NCBI GenBank assembly: GCA_049600855.1
Contig: JBMYQA010000010.1
Span: 1 to 48,065 of the forward strand
Length of the DNA stretch: 48,065 bases
Direction: 5' to 3'
From: JBMYQA01 sp049600855
Lineage (GTDB): Bacteria; Bacteroidota; Bacteroidia; Cytophagales; Flammeovirgaceae
Below the pieces are notes generated by a model. That model searched no databases, had not been told where the DNA came from, and saw only the letters and a program-made list of their open reading frames with translations. Made by a program: the position numbers and the translations under genes. Below are positions 1-8,244 of the stretch, piece by piece. Positions within the stretch are counted from its first letter, which is position 1. Each line of letters begins with the position of its first letter.

Positions 1-2
1 AT

Positions 3-368
3 AGCCAAGCAGTTTCCTTCTCAGAGTTTTATGATAAGAATATCATATTCCAAGATCCAATCCATCGAATTGAATCACTTGAATTACTGGTAGCCTACTT
101 CAAGAAATTGAATCAAAATTTAGCATCAGGGAACTTTCAATTTACATCCATGAGAGTAACCAAAAATATCGCTTATTTGGAATGGATGATGAATGTAGAG
201 TTGCGTAAACCAAATAAAAAAATATCTGCATCAGGTATTTCTGTAGTAACCTTTGAAGATAAAATAACGCACCATCGTGACTACTTTGACGCTGGAGAAT
301 TGTTCTACGAAAACATTCCTCTTGTTGGCGGTTTAATTCGTTTTTTAAAAAAGAAAATTGCAATGTGA
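3..368 (+). CDS. NTF2/SnoaL-like domain protein, 5' end outside the window
   Basis: The reading frame is open from the first bases of the window, so the gene is cut at its 5' end; the earliest in-window start-like codon (TTG at 108) is not the real start. The visible part has the features of the nuclear transport factor 2/SnoaL-like fold: a segment FQDPIHRIES at the start, and near the end FEDKITHHRDYFDAGELFYE followed by a Pro/Gly turn and a basic helix. Small cone-shaped proteins of this fold bind or isomerise hydrophobic ligands, but no substrate can be named. A 10-bp inverted repeat (379-388 with 421-430) just past the stop may be its transcript end. The family call is fairly secure and the function is open. 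Confidence 0.72.
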   Translation, partial: SQAVSFSEFYDKNIIFQDPIHRIESLELLVAYFKKLNQNLASGNFQFTSMRVTKNIAYLEWMMNVELRKPNKKISASGISVVTFEDKITHHRDYFDAGELFYENIPLVGGLIRFLKKKIAM

Positions 369-541
369 ACTAACACATAGGTTTGAATTTAAGAAACTAG
401 AGAATCATCAAACAGAGTTTATTCAAACCTGAGAAGGAAGAGGAATATTGGTTAACGTGATGTGGCCAAAAATTCGAAAAGGATTTTCAGATTTTTAATG
501 ATAGCCTTGTAACATACATAGAAAAACGAAATGCCAACAAG

Positions 542-586
542 GTATAAACGCCATTAAAACGACCGTTTATACTGACCGTTACACAC
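542..586. repeat. Hairpin with cassette-boundary look upstream of the alcohol dehydrogenase gene
   Basis: GTATAAACG (542-550) and CGTTTATAC (564-572) form a perfect 9-bp stem with a 13-nt loop. They are followed at once by a GTTACACAC box (578-586) that ends 7 bases before the ATG of the next gene. The reverse complement GTGTGTAAC covers the very end of that gene (1681-1689). The hairpin-plus-GTTA layout recalls recombination-site-like spacers seen around accessory gene cassettes, but it does not fit the integron attC consensus well. A simple regulatory hairpin is the alternative. Confidence 0.3.
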
Positions 587-593
587 AATAACC

Positions 594-1688
594 ATGCAGC
601 AACTTTACTTTGTAAAAAAAGAAAAATTAGAATGGAGGGAAGGAATTGCCCCAGTCATAACGACTAAAGATGATGTATTGGTTAGACCATTTGTCGTTGC
701 AAAGTGTGATTTAGATGACGCCTTTTTGTTCAATAATGTAAATCTAAAAATAAAAATAGGTAGTACACTTGGGATGATTGATCCAAGCTATAAGTCCACA
801 TTTGGAGACTTAATGAAAGGTCCATTTCCTTTTGGCCATGAATGCGTTGGACAGGTCATAGAGACTGGTGATAATGTTTCTAATATTCAGGTTGGGGATG
901 TAGTATCGGTTCCTTTTCAAATTTCTTGCGGAACATGCAATAGTTGTTTAAGTGGTCATACTGCTACTTGTACAACGATGAATCCAATATCAACATATGG
1001 ATTTGGCAAATACTTAGAGTTCGGAGGGGCTGTATCTGATGTACTAAGGGTTCCTTTTGGAGACCATATGTTGACAAAAATTCCTCCTAATATAGACGCG
1101 ATAGGTTTAGCAAGCTTAGCAGATAATATTCCTGATGCCTATAGACACGTTGAGGATCTTGAAAACAATCCCAATCAACGAGTCCTTGTAATTTCCGGAA
1201 AAGCAAAGAGTGTTGCCATATACACTTTAATATTGGCTAAAGCCTTAGGAGCCGCTGAAGTTGATTATGTGGATAGAGACCCAGTACAACTTGAACTCGC
1301 TGAAAAACTAAATGCAGATAATGTTTTCAGTTCGTTTTCTCAAATAACGAAAAAATACGATTTAGTAATAGATGCTTGCTCAACTGAAAAAGGCCTTAAG
1401 ACATCCTTCAACTCAGTTAGAAATTATGGAACTGTTTCTAGTTCAGGCATATACATTAAAAAAACTTCTATTTCATTAATTGATCTTTATTCGAAAGGAG
1501 TCACCTTTAAAATTGGTCTCGCAAACGCAAAGAAATATGCTGTTAAAGCATTAGACCTTGTTATTGCTAAAAACATCGATTTTGGCGTAGCAACCACGAA
1601 ACTAGATAAATGGGAAAATGCAATTGACGCTTTTCTAACAGATACCAATAAAGTAGTCATTACTAGGGACAAACTAAAAAGTGTGTAA
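594..1688 (+). CDS. Zinc-dependent medium-chain alcohol dehydrogenase (MDR superfamily)
   Basis: This is a full-length (364 aa) medium-chain dehydrogenase. The GroES-like half carries the catalytic-zinc ligands C38 (in AKCDLD) and H82-E83 (in FGHECVG). The structural-zinc Cys set C112, C115, C118 and C126 follows in the usual lobe. The Rossmann half (about residues 180-300) has VISGKAKSVA where the GxGxxG turn is expected, so the dinucleotide loop is atypical; a YVDRD stretch follows at the ribose-binding strand. The family reduces or oxidises alcohols and aldehydes with NAD(P); the substrate cannot be read here. The gene stands alone in an accessory-looking region, flanked by inverted GTTACACAC boxes, which suggests acquisition. 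Confidence 0.85.
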   Translation: MQQLYFVKKEKLEWREGIAPVITTKDDVLVRPFVVAKCDLDDAFLFNNVNLKIKIGSTLGMIDPSYKSTFGDLMKGPFPFGHECVGQVIETGDNVSNIQVGDVVSVPFQISCGTCNSCLSGHTATCTTMNPISTYGFGKYLEFGGAVSDVLRVPFGDHMLTKIPPNIDAIGLASLADNIPDAYRHVEDLENNPNQRVLVISGKAKSVAIYTLILAKALGAAEVDYVDRDPVQLELAEKLNADNVFSSFSQITKKYDLVIDACSTEKGLKTSFNSVRNYGTVSSSGIYIKKTSISLIDLYSKGVTFKIGLANAKKYAVKALDLVIAKNIDFGVATTKLDKWENAIDAFLTDTNKVVITRDKLKSV

Positions 1689-1873
1689 CATATGCTATTA
1701 ATGAATGTGGTTTCATCAGTCTGGATATTTTCGTGGGGACTGGAAAGTCCGCTACAATGTATAATTTTAAATCAAGGCTTGTAGACCGTTCAAACTTCAT
1801 CTTGGTTTGACAGGAAATTACCACGCAATCCACTACTATTCATACAATTTACCATTGTACAAAATTCAAGACA

Positions 1874-2224
1874 ATGAAATTTTGGATTTATTCTGAAAAA
1901 GAATTAGCTGACTTACAATCTGGATTTGAAAAAATATTCGAGGTTGATAATCTATACCATGATTATGAAAATGTATGGGAGTGGATTGAGTCGATTGATA
2001 AAAAAGCTAGTTATTATCTGAATATTCGTAGACCTCATAATTGGGAGCACGGAGTATATGATAAACCTATAATTATAAAAGTAGAAACGAATGATGGGAC
2101 TGATATAGATGAAATAAAGATTGCCTTGAAAATCAAAAGTGAATTCAGGTGTGACGTATTTGCAGGAGAAATATTTGCTGATAGTGATGATAATCCAATA
2201 ATCAAAGAAGAAAGAAAATATTAA
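1874..2224 (+). CDS. Small acidic protein of unknown function (116 aa)
   Basis: I do not recognise a named family. The product is short, acidic and aromatic-rich (WIYSEKE, YENVWEWIES, RRPHNWEHG), without signal peptide or membrane segment, so it should be cytosolic. Size, acidity and the Trp-rich middle resemble small immunity-type proteins of polymorphic toxin systems, but no toxin gene is next to it, so that is only a guess. It is separated from the dehydrogenase gene by 185 bases that hold a short GGACT/AGTCC hairpin (about 1737-1750) and no clear promoter. The start is the ATG after a short AT-rich leader. Confidence 0.55.
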   Translation: MKFWIYSEKELADLQSGFEKIFEVDNLYHDYENVWEWIESIDKKASYYLNIRRPHNWEHGVYDKPIIIKVETNDGTDIDEIKIALKIKSEFRCDVFAGEIFADSDDNPIIKEERKY

Positions 2225-2308
2225 GTATGGATAATCAAGATGCTTGGGATATAGAAGTGAATGATAGAAAAAGCTTTCAGATATTTCTAAGGTTACTGTT
2301 GGACGCTT

Positions 2309-2329
2309 GTGCCGCTCTTTAATCGGCAC
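2309..2329. repeat. Short hairpin GTGCCG/CGGCAC after the orphan gene
   Basis: A perfect 6-bp GC-rich stem (2309-2314 with 2324-2329) encloses a 9-nt loop and is followed by GTTGTTATAC (about 2342-2351). It could be the terminator of the upstream gene, although no T-tract follows. It could also be the right-hand boundary of a cassette whose left boundary is the hairpin at 542-572. Confidence 0.3.
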
Positions 2330-2359
2330 GGTGTTTAGCCAGTTGTTATACCTAAAACA

Positions 2360-2592
2360 TCAGCTAGCCTTTTGAATCACTTCAAGCTGCTTCAATAAGA
2401 GTCCCATAGACTTAGGAATTGGGGCAAATGAGACATCTTGTTTTACTAAATAAGTAAGTCGCCAAGGAGTTTTAATAGCTCGGTCTCTACCTGTTCATCT
2501 TTGGGCTTACCACCCATAAGCTGAATCACTATCTGGCTATTAAATATTTCATCGTCAATTACAATGTTGAGATTTTGGCAAAAATGCCATCC
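2360..2592 (-). pseudogene. Frameshifted remnant of an unidentified gene
   Basis: On the minus strand, 45 codons are open from 2592 to a TAG at 2456-2458 (including VIDDEIFNSQIVIQL and GGKPKDEQVETELLKLLG). The neighbouring frame is open across that stop and runs on to a TGA at 2360-2362 (including YLVKQDVSFAPIPK and MGLLLKQLEVIQKA). Both halves look like ordinary protein and join smoothly if one frameshift near 2460-2470 is allowed. No start codon precedes the first half. I read it as the decayed 3' end of a lost gene; the family is not recognisable to me. Confidence 0.35.
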
Positions 2593-2677
2593 TTATAAAA
2601 AGAACACTACCTATTTTTGTGTACGGTAGCAAATTAGTATTTTCGAATAATCCCCGATTAAAATGAGCAGTCAGTGG

Positions 2678-2883
2678 CAGCAATTCTCACTTTGTAAAAA
2701 ACACTTGCTATTCTGCAAAAAAGGGCTTTTTTGTCATGTCGATGGAAGCTGGGGTCGCACACGACAGACATCTAAGTGTCACGTAGCTAAACGAACTCAT
2801 TTGGCTTATTGTGGTACATGATTTCGTATTCCAATGGGCACGTAGATTTCTCACATACGTTCGAAACAAAGTGAGAATTGCTG
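2678..2883. mobile_element. 206-bp MITE-like element with 18-bp terminal inverted repeats
   Basis: The ends CAGCAATTCTCACTTTGT (2678-2695) and ACAAAGTGAGAATTGCTG (2866-2883) are perfect 18-bp inverted repeats. Directly outside them the same 9-mer AGTCAGTGG occurs on both sides (2669-2677 and 2884-2892), an intact target-site duplication. The interior (170 bp) has no convincing ORF. This is the anatomy of a non-autonomous transposon moved by a transposase that makes 9-bp duplications, as IS4-, IS1- and some IS5-type enzymes do. No parent transposase is in the window. The intact duplication suggests a fairly recent insertion. Confidence 0.8.
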
Positions 2884-2918
2884 AGTCAGTGGTGAATTAA
2901 AAGCGCATAAAGCTGTTT

Positions 2919-3758
2919 TTAGCCAAATTTCTGATGATATTTCACCAATCCATCAATGGGCGCTGTCACAATGGAACGGATGGCGATTCCCAAATCTTGA
3001 GCCACTTGAGTTAAGAGCGGTTTGAAATGAAAAGCCACACTTCCAACAAAATGCACAGGAAAATTTTGGTAGTCAGGATATTTGAGAATCGTTTTATTAA
3101 AAAAGTTTTCAAAGGCCTGATAGACTAAATGAACAAAATAAGGTTCAGTAAGATGATGATAAATAAATCGAGAAAATGAGGCTAAGTAGGTATTTGGAAA
3201 TGGCGCTTTGTATACTTGGTGAATGATCTCATCTCTTCGATCAGTAAAGCGTTTTTCAAACTGTGCGCGTATGGGAAGCGGTAATTCATGATTGAGGTAA
3301 TCGATGATCAATTGTTTACCTAAATAACCTGCACTTCCTTCATCACCTAACCAGATGCCATTGCTAGGAGAGTTCATCGCTATTTTTTGTTCCCGATAGA
3401 GGCAGGAGTTTGAACCTGTACCTAATATCCCCACGATGCCAGCTGATTGCCCACAAACTGCTCGTGCTGCTCCTAACATATCGCCATGTACTTCGATGGT
3501 TGCTTGAGGAAATATAGGGGTTAATCCATCGATGATTTTTTGCTGTTGGGCTTTTGCCTTACAACCCGCTCCATAAAAATAAATTTGTTGAACGTCTGTA
3601 TGAGTTTCAGGCATAGTTGTCCCGCGTAATATTTGTGTAATGGCCGTAGGACTGACATAATAGGGATTAAGCCCTTTGGTGCGAAACTGCTGAATGCCAT
3701 CAGGTGCCAACATACGCCAGTCCGCTTTCGTGGAACCGCTATCTACGATCAACTCCAT
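2919..3758 (-). CDS. N-acetylglucosamine kinase-like protein (BadF/BadG/BcrA/BcrD ATPase family)
   Basis: This 279-aa protein has the ASKHA sugar-kinase fold. The first phosphate loop is DSGSTKADW (residues 6-14), a Gly/Asp strand HGDMLGAARA follows at 91-100, the second phosphate loop is GTGSNS (113-118), then LGDEGSAGYLG and the adenosine-side FVGSVAFHF near the C-terminus. Relatives in Bacteroidota phosphorylate N-acetylglucosamine for cell-wall amino-sugar recycling, using ATP in the cytosol. The length fits the short Bacteroidota form. The MITE-like element lies just past its stop, so it sits at the gene's 3' flank. The exact sugar is not proven by sequence. Confidence 0.85.
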   Translation of the reverse strand: MELIVDSGSTKADWRMLAPDGIQQFRTKGLNPYYVSPTAITQILRGTTMPETHTDVQQIYFYGAGCKAKAQQQKIIDGLTPIFPQATIEVHGDMLGAARAVCGQSAGIVGILGTGSNSCLYREQKIAMNSPSNGIWLGDEGSAGYLGKQLIIDYLNHELPLPIRAQFEKRFTDRRDEIIHQVYKAPFPNTYLASFSRFIYHHLTEPYFVHLVYQAFENFFNKTILKYPDYQNFPVHFVGSVAFHFKPLLTQVAQDLGIAIRSIVTAPIDGLVKYHQKFG

Positions 3759-3983
3759 AGTTATTGATTTGGAAGTAAATATTGAGTTTGTCTAAAATAA
3801 GCGCTTTTAATGGGATAGTTGCTCGATAAGGCAGTAAAATAGGATTTGAAAGACGCTGTTAACGGCGAAAGGAACAGCGGTGTTACACAAATGATGTGAT
3901 TCTTCGTTAATATATTTTAGCAAAAAGTAAATAAGTTGACACAATTTATTACCTTGAAATCGCCTTAGTTCACTTACTGTTAC
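3759..3983. promoter_or_regulatory. Divergent intergenic region, kinase / HPt genes
   Basis: These 225 bases separate divergently transcribed genes, so two promoters are expected. A perfect 7-bp inverted repeat CGCTGTT...AACAGCG lies near 3853-3878 and could be an operator. I see no exact TAnnTTTG box on either strand; TTACCTTGA near 3951 is the closest on the plus strand. Confidence 0.3.
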
Positions 3984-4358
3984 ATGGATAAAAAAACACT
4001 TTATAGCGATGGAACTTATGATAGCCGAACAGTGGATAGCTTGCTAAGCTTAGGTGATCCTGTATTTATTCGTGAACTCATTGACATTTTTTCAAAAAAT
4101 ACCCCAGAGCATTTAAAAAACCTCCAGACCTATTATCAAGAACGAAATGCCTGGGAAATGCGCCAGATTTTACACAAGATGAGAGGAACTTGTGGGACTA
4201 TTGGGGCAAAAAATATGTTGGCAGTTGTAGATGCCATGCGTGAAGAACTGATTGAGGAAAATTGGTCTGCAGTTAGTCCTAGACTGTTGGAAATGGGCGA
4301 GGTGTGGTCAGCCACTTATCCTTATTTATACCTAGTCTTTAATTTGGAGCAATCGTAA
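3984..4358 (+). CDS. Orphan histidine phosphotransfer (HPt) domain protein
   Basis: The whole 124-aa protein is one HPt domain. H64 lies in ILHKMRGTCGTIGA, the standard phospho-accepting helix (AHxLKGxxxxxGA-like), preceded by a helix containing FIRELIDIFSKNTPEHL. HPt proteins carry phosphoryl groups between a hybrid kinase's receiver and a response regulator in the cytosol. No kinase or regulator gene adjoins it, so its partners must be encoded elsewhere. Its last 27 bases overlap the 3' end of the convergent gene, so the two mRNAs would be antisense at their ends. Confidence 0.85.
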   Translation: MDKKTLYSDGTYDSRTVDSLLSLGDPVFIRELIDIFSKNTPEHLKNLQTYYQERNAWEMRQILHKMRGTCGTIGAKNMLAVVDAMREELIEENWSAVSPRLLEMGEVWSATYPYLYLVFNLEQS

Positions 4359-5198
4359 CCAATCTAAACGTTTTTGTTCTGAATGTATTCCGATGAATAG
4401 CGTGGGGTTCAGCCAAAGTACTTGAGTGTAAGCTTGGGCAAACTGAATGGTTTGCGTATTGGCTTGGTATAACGCATGACAAAACAACTGATTTTGATCT
4501 AGGTAATATAGCTCATTTCCTAAAAAACCAATCCAGTTACTTGAAACTGAGCGGTTTTTAGTTGTATTTAGATTGCCAAACAAATCGAACTGATACAGGT
4601 GTTCCTCTGAAAGAATGAAGAGCTGATTTTGATACTCTCGCATGTATTGAACAGCAAATTCGGGTTCATCAATCAGTAAATTAATGGGGTTTTCAAGTGT
4701 GATTTGTTGGGTGCGAATATTATATTTTTTAATCGCAAAATCATCCTGATCAAATAACCAAATGCTGCCGTCAGCTGCCAAGGTAGCCATGCTTACATAA
4801 CCCATGGTTTCTGGAAAGTTATAAGACATGCAATTACCCAAAAAACGGTCACATAGCGTGAATGATTGGGTTTCTTCGTAAAAAAGGAATACTTTCACAG
4901 CTTGCCAAGCTTCAATTAAGCTGATGTCATTATTTTGTGGGGGAGAGTAAATGGCAAGCTGATTCCCAAGAGAGTCCAACTTTACCACAGCTCCAGTATT
5001 GGATATTCCATAGATGTGCTGATAACGATCCATACTGAGGCGGTAAATGCCATTAGACGGAATTTGTCGCTCTAATTGGACGCGTTGCCCTTGAATAGTG
5101 AAATGATTGAAAAAAACACTAAAAAAGAGGCACAAACCAACGCATTGCTGGAATAGGGTAATCCTAAGAAAAGAATTATAATTTTTGGATATCTTCAT
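4332..5198 (-). CDS. Exported beta-propeller-like protein of unknown function
   Basis: The N-terminus (basic, then LCLFFSVFFNHFTIQGQ) is a signal peptide or anchor. The rest is a series of short beta-strand stretches with the pattern hydrophobic-D/N-x-x-G-N, for example IYGISNTGAVVKLDSLGNQ, LAADGSIWLFDQDDFAIKKY and LYQFDLFGNL. That pattern suggests a beta-propeller of the NHL/YncE kind. I know similar 280-residue proteins from Bacteroidota genomes only as hypothetical. A periplasmic or surface location is inferred. It shares 27 bases with the HPt gene on the other strand. There is no catalytic motif. Confidence 0.7.
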   Translation of the reverse strand: MKISKNYNSFLRITLFQQCVGLCLFFSVFFNHFTIQGQRVQLERQIPSNGIYRLSMDRYQHIYGISNTGAVVKLDSLGNQLAIYSPPQNNDISLIEAWQAVKVFLFYEETQSFTLCDRFLGNCMSYNFPETMGYVSMATLAADGSIWLFDQDDFAIKKYNIRTQQITLENPINLLIDEPEFAVQYMREYQNQLFILSEEHLYQFDLFGNLNTTKNRSVSSNWIGFLGNELYYLDQNQLFCHALYQANTQTIQFAQAYTQVLWLNPTLFIGIHSEQKRLDWLRLLQIKD

Positions 5199-5297
5199 TC
5201 GTTTTTAAATCATTGTAGTTGAGGGGGGTAGATAGTAGAGGCAATGGCTTCATTTTCCCTCAAATACTACTATAGCAAAAATAAATCCCCGTTTATA

Positions 5298-6590
5298 ATG
5301 ATCATCAAACGGTTTCTCATTTTACTTCTAACGCTTGCTTTATTTTCAGCTTGCGAAAAAAAACGAAAATATAAGCTAGCTACTTCTACAGAAAGTGCAT
5401 CATATGTTCAAGTCGGCCAAGATTTAGTAAAACTATTCGAATTAGAAACAGAATCCCAATTTGAGGTATTAAGTGGGGTAAATCTTGGATCAGATTTGAA
5501 TATCCATTTATTGGCAGATTTTGAAGTGGATTTCGCCCTTGCGCAAGGCAATACCAAAATTAAAGGCTCATCTTTGGATGATTTTAAGAGTAACCATCAC
5601 ATCAAAACGGTATCGCCATTATATCCTGAAATCTTATTTATCATCTATCCCGATAGCATTCAGGAAACGAGTTTGACGAGCTTGATAAGAGGTAGAAAAA
5701 TTGGATTAGGGCCAAAAGATGGGGGAACGGCCAGTTTTATGCATAAGTTGCTCAAGCATTATGGCCTCGCTCCTAATGAATATACGCCAGTGTATACCTC
5801 TTATGAGCAAAATGTAATCTCACCTGAAATTGAAATCAGCTGTGCCCTTACGGGATACAACAATGCCCGAATCTATGATATGTTGGTACATCAAGGGCAC
5901 AATATTTTTAGTCTTGGAGATCCCAACCTAGCATTTAAGGGATCATCGGTGGATGGATTTTGCCTCATTAATGGCCCTGCTCGTCCTTTCATTTTACCAA
6001 AGTTTACCTACATGAACCAACCTATGGAACCCATTCTGACAGTTGCGGTAGATGCCATGCTGTTTACCCATGAAGATGTAGATAAATATACTGTGTATCA
6101 CTTAACCGAATCTTTATTTGAAAATAAGCAGTATTTAGCCAATAAAAATCCTTTATTGGTCAATATGCGGGAGCATTTTGATTTGAATGATTTAAACTAT
6201 CCCCTACATGAAGGTGCCCGAATGTATTTTGAACGCAATAAACCTTCTTTTATAGAGCGTTACAGTAAATTAATCGGTTCGGCCTTAGTCGCCATTGCAA
6301 CAGGACTACCCATGTTGTTTAGCTGGTATCAGCGGCGTAAAAAAGATCGAATAGATCGTTTTTACAAATCACTAGTGGAGCTGGAACAACAAACGCGTAC
6401 CCTCACCACTAAAGAAGAACTTGAAGCATGCCAAAATGAACTATTTGCCCTCCGAAAAGATGCTTACGAACAATTAATCAACGAAAAGCTCGATGCCGAT
6501 CCAAGTTTCAGTATTCTGACTAATTTACTAGCAGATGTGACGAATTTGTTGAAGATCAAGAAGGAAGAATTGGGGAATCAAGCGAGCTAA
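5298..6590 (+). CDS. TAXI-family (TRAP-associated extracytoplasmic immunogenic) solute-binding lipoprotein with C-terminal membrane helix
   Basis: The start at 5298 is preferred over an upstream ATG at 5244 because it gives a clean lipoprotein signal (MIIKRFLILLLTLALFSAC) ending in a lipobox Cys. The body is a type II periplasmic-binding fold of the TAXI/NMT1 type: ATSTESASYVQVGQDL at the start, RKIGLGPKDGGTA in the hinge strand, and the family's typical order of strands after it. Near residue 330 (numbering from 5298) a membrane helix (LIGSALVAIATGLPMLF) is followed by WYQRRKK and an acidic/basic helical tail. That architecture occurs in other TAXI proteins. No TRAP permease is nearby, so a sensing or accessory role is possible. 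Confidence 0.8.
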   Translation: MIIKRFLILLLTLALFSACEKKRKYKLATSTESASYVQVGQDLVKLFELETESQFEVLSGVNLGSDLNIHLLADFEVDFALAQGNTKIKGSSLDDFKSNHHIKTVSPLYPEILFIIYPDSIQETSLTSLIRGRKIGLGPKDGGTASFMHKLLKHYGLAPNEYTPVYTSYEQNVISPEIEISCALTGYNNARIYDMLVHQGHNIFSLGDPNLAFKGSSVDGFCLINGPARPFILPKFTYMNQPMEPILTVAVDAMLFTHEDVDKYTVYHLTESLFENKQYLANKNPLLVNMREHFDLNDLNYPLHEGARMYFERNKPSFIERYSKLIGSALVAIATGLPMLFSWYQRRKKDRIDRFYKSLVELEQQTRTLTTKEELEACQNELFALRKDAYEQLINEKLDADPSFSILTNLLADVTNLLKIKKEELGNQAS

Positions 6591-6598
6591 GTCCAACA

Positions 6599-7147
6599 TT
6601 ATAAAACGATCATATCTCCAAAAAATACTTTCCAAGAACTGAGTTTTTTATTGCCAAATTTTTTAGTCACCTTCTTTAAAATGACCTTAGCTTGCAATTT
6701 ACGAGTGATACTTATACTTGTATTGTTACTTTTCTGCTCAAGAAGCTCAAAAGAGATCGTTTTTTTGTACTGATTTTTCTCTAGCCTAAAGCCAGATTTG
6801 TCACTCACTTGCAGCAATTGAAACGTTCCATACGAAGTTTCTAATAGTGGAATTTGAGCATTTTCTATGAAAAGTCCTGCTACCAAATCTTGCGCTTGTG
6901 CCCTCAAAGCTTGATCGTAAGCGGTGTTGTGAATCAGGTTGAGGTAATCTACAAAATCAGCCAATTTTTGATGTGTTCGTTTATCAAAATTTTCTAATTG
7001 ATAATTCGCCAATTCGATTCGATTCAATTCATTTTCGAGCACATTGATGGGGTTGCGATCTGTAGCACTTTGCGCATAGCTAACGGTGGATGTGACATTG
7101 AATGCCAACCACAAGATAAAAACGATATGTTTCCAATAATTTGACAT
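6599..7147 (-). CDS. Exported protein of unknown function (182 aa)
   Basis: A signal peptide (IVFILWLAFNVTSTVSYAQ) starts the protein. The middle is helical (about residues 30-90) and the C-terminal half is a strand-rich, lysine-rich region. No family is recognised. Its start codon overlaps the stop of the upstream membrane-protein gene by one base (TAATG), so the two are translationally coupled and probably act together in the envelope. It converges with the TAXI gene, only 8 bases apart. Confidence 0.65.
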   Translation of the reverse strand: MSNYWKHIVFILWLAFNVTSTVSYAQSATDRNPINVLENELNRIELANYQLENFDKRTHQKLADFVDYLNLIHNTAYDQALRAQAQDLVAGLFIENAQIPLLETSYGTFQLLQVSDKSGFRLEKNQYKKTISFELLEQKSNNTSISITRKLQAKVILKKVTKKFGNKKLSSWKVFFGDMIVL

Positions 7148-8079
7148 TAATCTTCTTGAATAAAACGCATTAATTGAATTTTACCATTGTGATGATAAAC
7201 GGTTTGAAGCACGCGAATATTCCTTAAACTATTCAATGGAATAATGAGCTTATTAATAAATTCCTCTTTGTTGTACAATTCCATACCCACATTTTGCGCA
7301 TCAACCTGAAAAATTTTAGCTTCATCAGTAAACATTGCCTGAAGTTGCGCTCTTCGCTTTTTCCAATCCTCCACTTTTGCGTTAGAAAAATAGTGGATCA
7401 TTAAAGCATAATCATCGGGCATTAATAAGAGCTGTTCCGCAGTATTAGAACTCGACCAAATTTTTCGGATAATGGTATCCGATTTAAAATAAGGTGCTTG
7501 AATTACGAGCTGAATTTCTTCTGCTTTCGTCTCTAACTCAAAACAAGCATCTTGTGGCGTAGCAATCAACACCGGACTCTCACCTACTTTCAACCAAAAT
7601 ACCTGCAAACCTTGAGTGTTAATTGGTTTTTGGAGGTAAGCATCAACGATGCATGCTTTATATTGTTTTACTTCTTGTGCCATCAGTAGGGAATAGGCTA
7701 AGCCGAGTAAGCTGATTCCCACTGCAAGTATGAGTACAATGAATAGCTGCTTTCGATTGATATTCCATGTTGATTTTTGTTGCGTTTGCTCATAGCTAAT
7801 TAAGAAAGCCTGCCAACTGTCATACCCCACGAACTTACTCAATAGATCAAGCATATCGGTGCGCGGTAACTTCTGAACCGTCTCAGGTTTGAGGTGTGTG
7901 TAAAACCATTTTTCACTCACTCTTCCGTTCACGGTTTTTGCTAGTTCCTCTTGAAAGGTGGCAATAGCTTGCCCTTTCCACTCCGATAAGTTCTGAGGGA
8001 AATTAGGATAGGCCGCTACGAGCTTTTGAGCAACGGCCTGTTTCAATTGTTGATACGCAATGATCGTTGCTGATTGCAT
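7147..8079 (-). CDS. Single-pass membrane protein with helical N-terminal domain
   Basis: The cytosolic N-terminus (about 1-105) ends in KWFYTHLKPETVQKLPRTDM and LLSKFVGYDSWQAF. This is the helical pattern that in many Bacteroidota proteins resembles a helix-turn-helix domain ending in a YxxWxxF signature. One membrane helix follows (LFIVLILAVGISLLGLAYSLL, about 113-133), then a periplasmic part of some 175 residues with a carboxypeptidase-regulatory-like beta stretch and a final SnoaL-like strand region. The layout resembles a membrane-anchored regulator reading an envelope signal. It heads the pair with the 6599-7147 gene and is divergent from the VWA gene at 8245. Confidence 0.6.
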   Translation of the reverse strand: MQSATIIAYQQLKQAVAQKLVAAYPNFPQNLSEWKGQAIATFQEELAKTVNGRVSEKWFYTHLKPETVQKLPRTDMLDLLSKFVGYDSWQAFLISYEQTQQKSTWNINRKQLFIVLILAVGISLLGLAYSLLMAQEVKQYKACIVDAYLQKPINTQGLQVFWLKVGESPVLIATPQDACFELETKAEEIQLVIQAPYFKSDTIIRKIWSSSNTAEQLLLMPDDYALMIHYFSNAKVEDWKKRRAQLQAMFTDEAKIFQVDAQNVGMELYNKEEFINKLIIPLNSLRNIRVLQTVYHHNGKIQLMRFIQED

Positions 8080-8244
8080 GTAAGTTTGTTTGAAAGCAAA
8101 TTACGAAAAAAACTTTTAATCGGGCGCTAATTTTGTGGCTACAATTCATTGTAAATTGTTTACAAAGCCTTTACAAGACGTATTTAAGGTGTTTTTAATT
8201 GAATTTACAAGTTTTGATCTATGCAAATCAAAAACGCTATATCA

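Noticed and set aside
542..586. Classical integron attC site
   Set aside because: The GTTACACAC and GTTGTTATAC boxes do not fit GTTRRRY and there is no matching RYYYAAC partner at proper spacing; no integrase is seen.
2227..2322. 33-codon ORF directly after the 116-aa orphan gene
   Set aside because: It is too short to support, has no motif, and runs into the GTGCCG hairpin.
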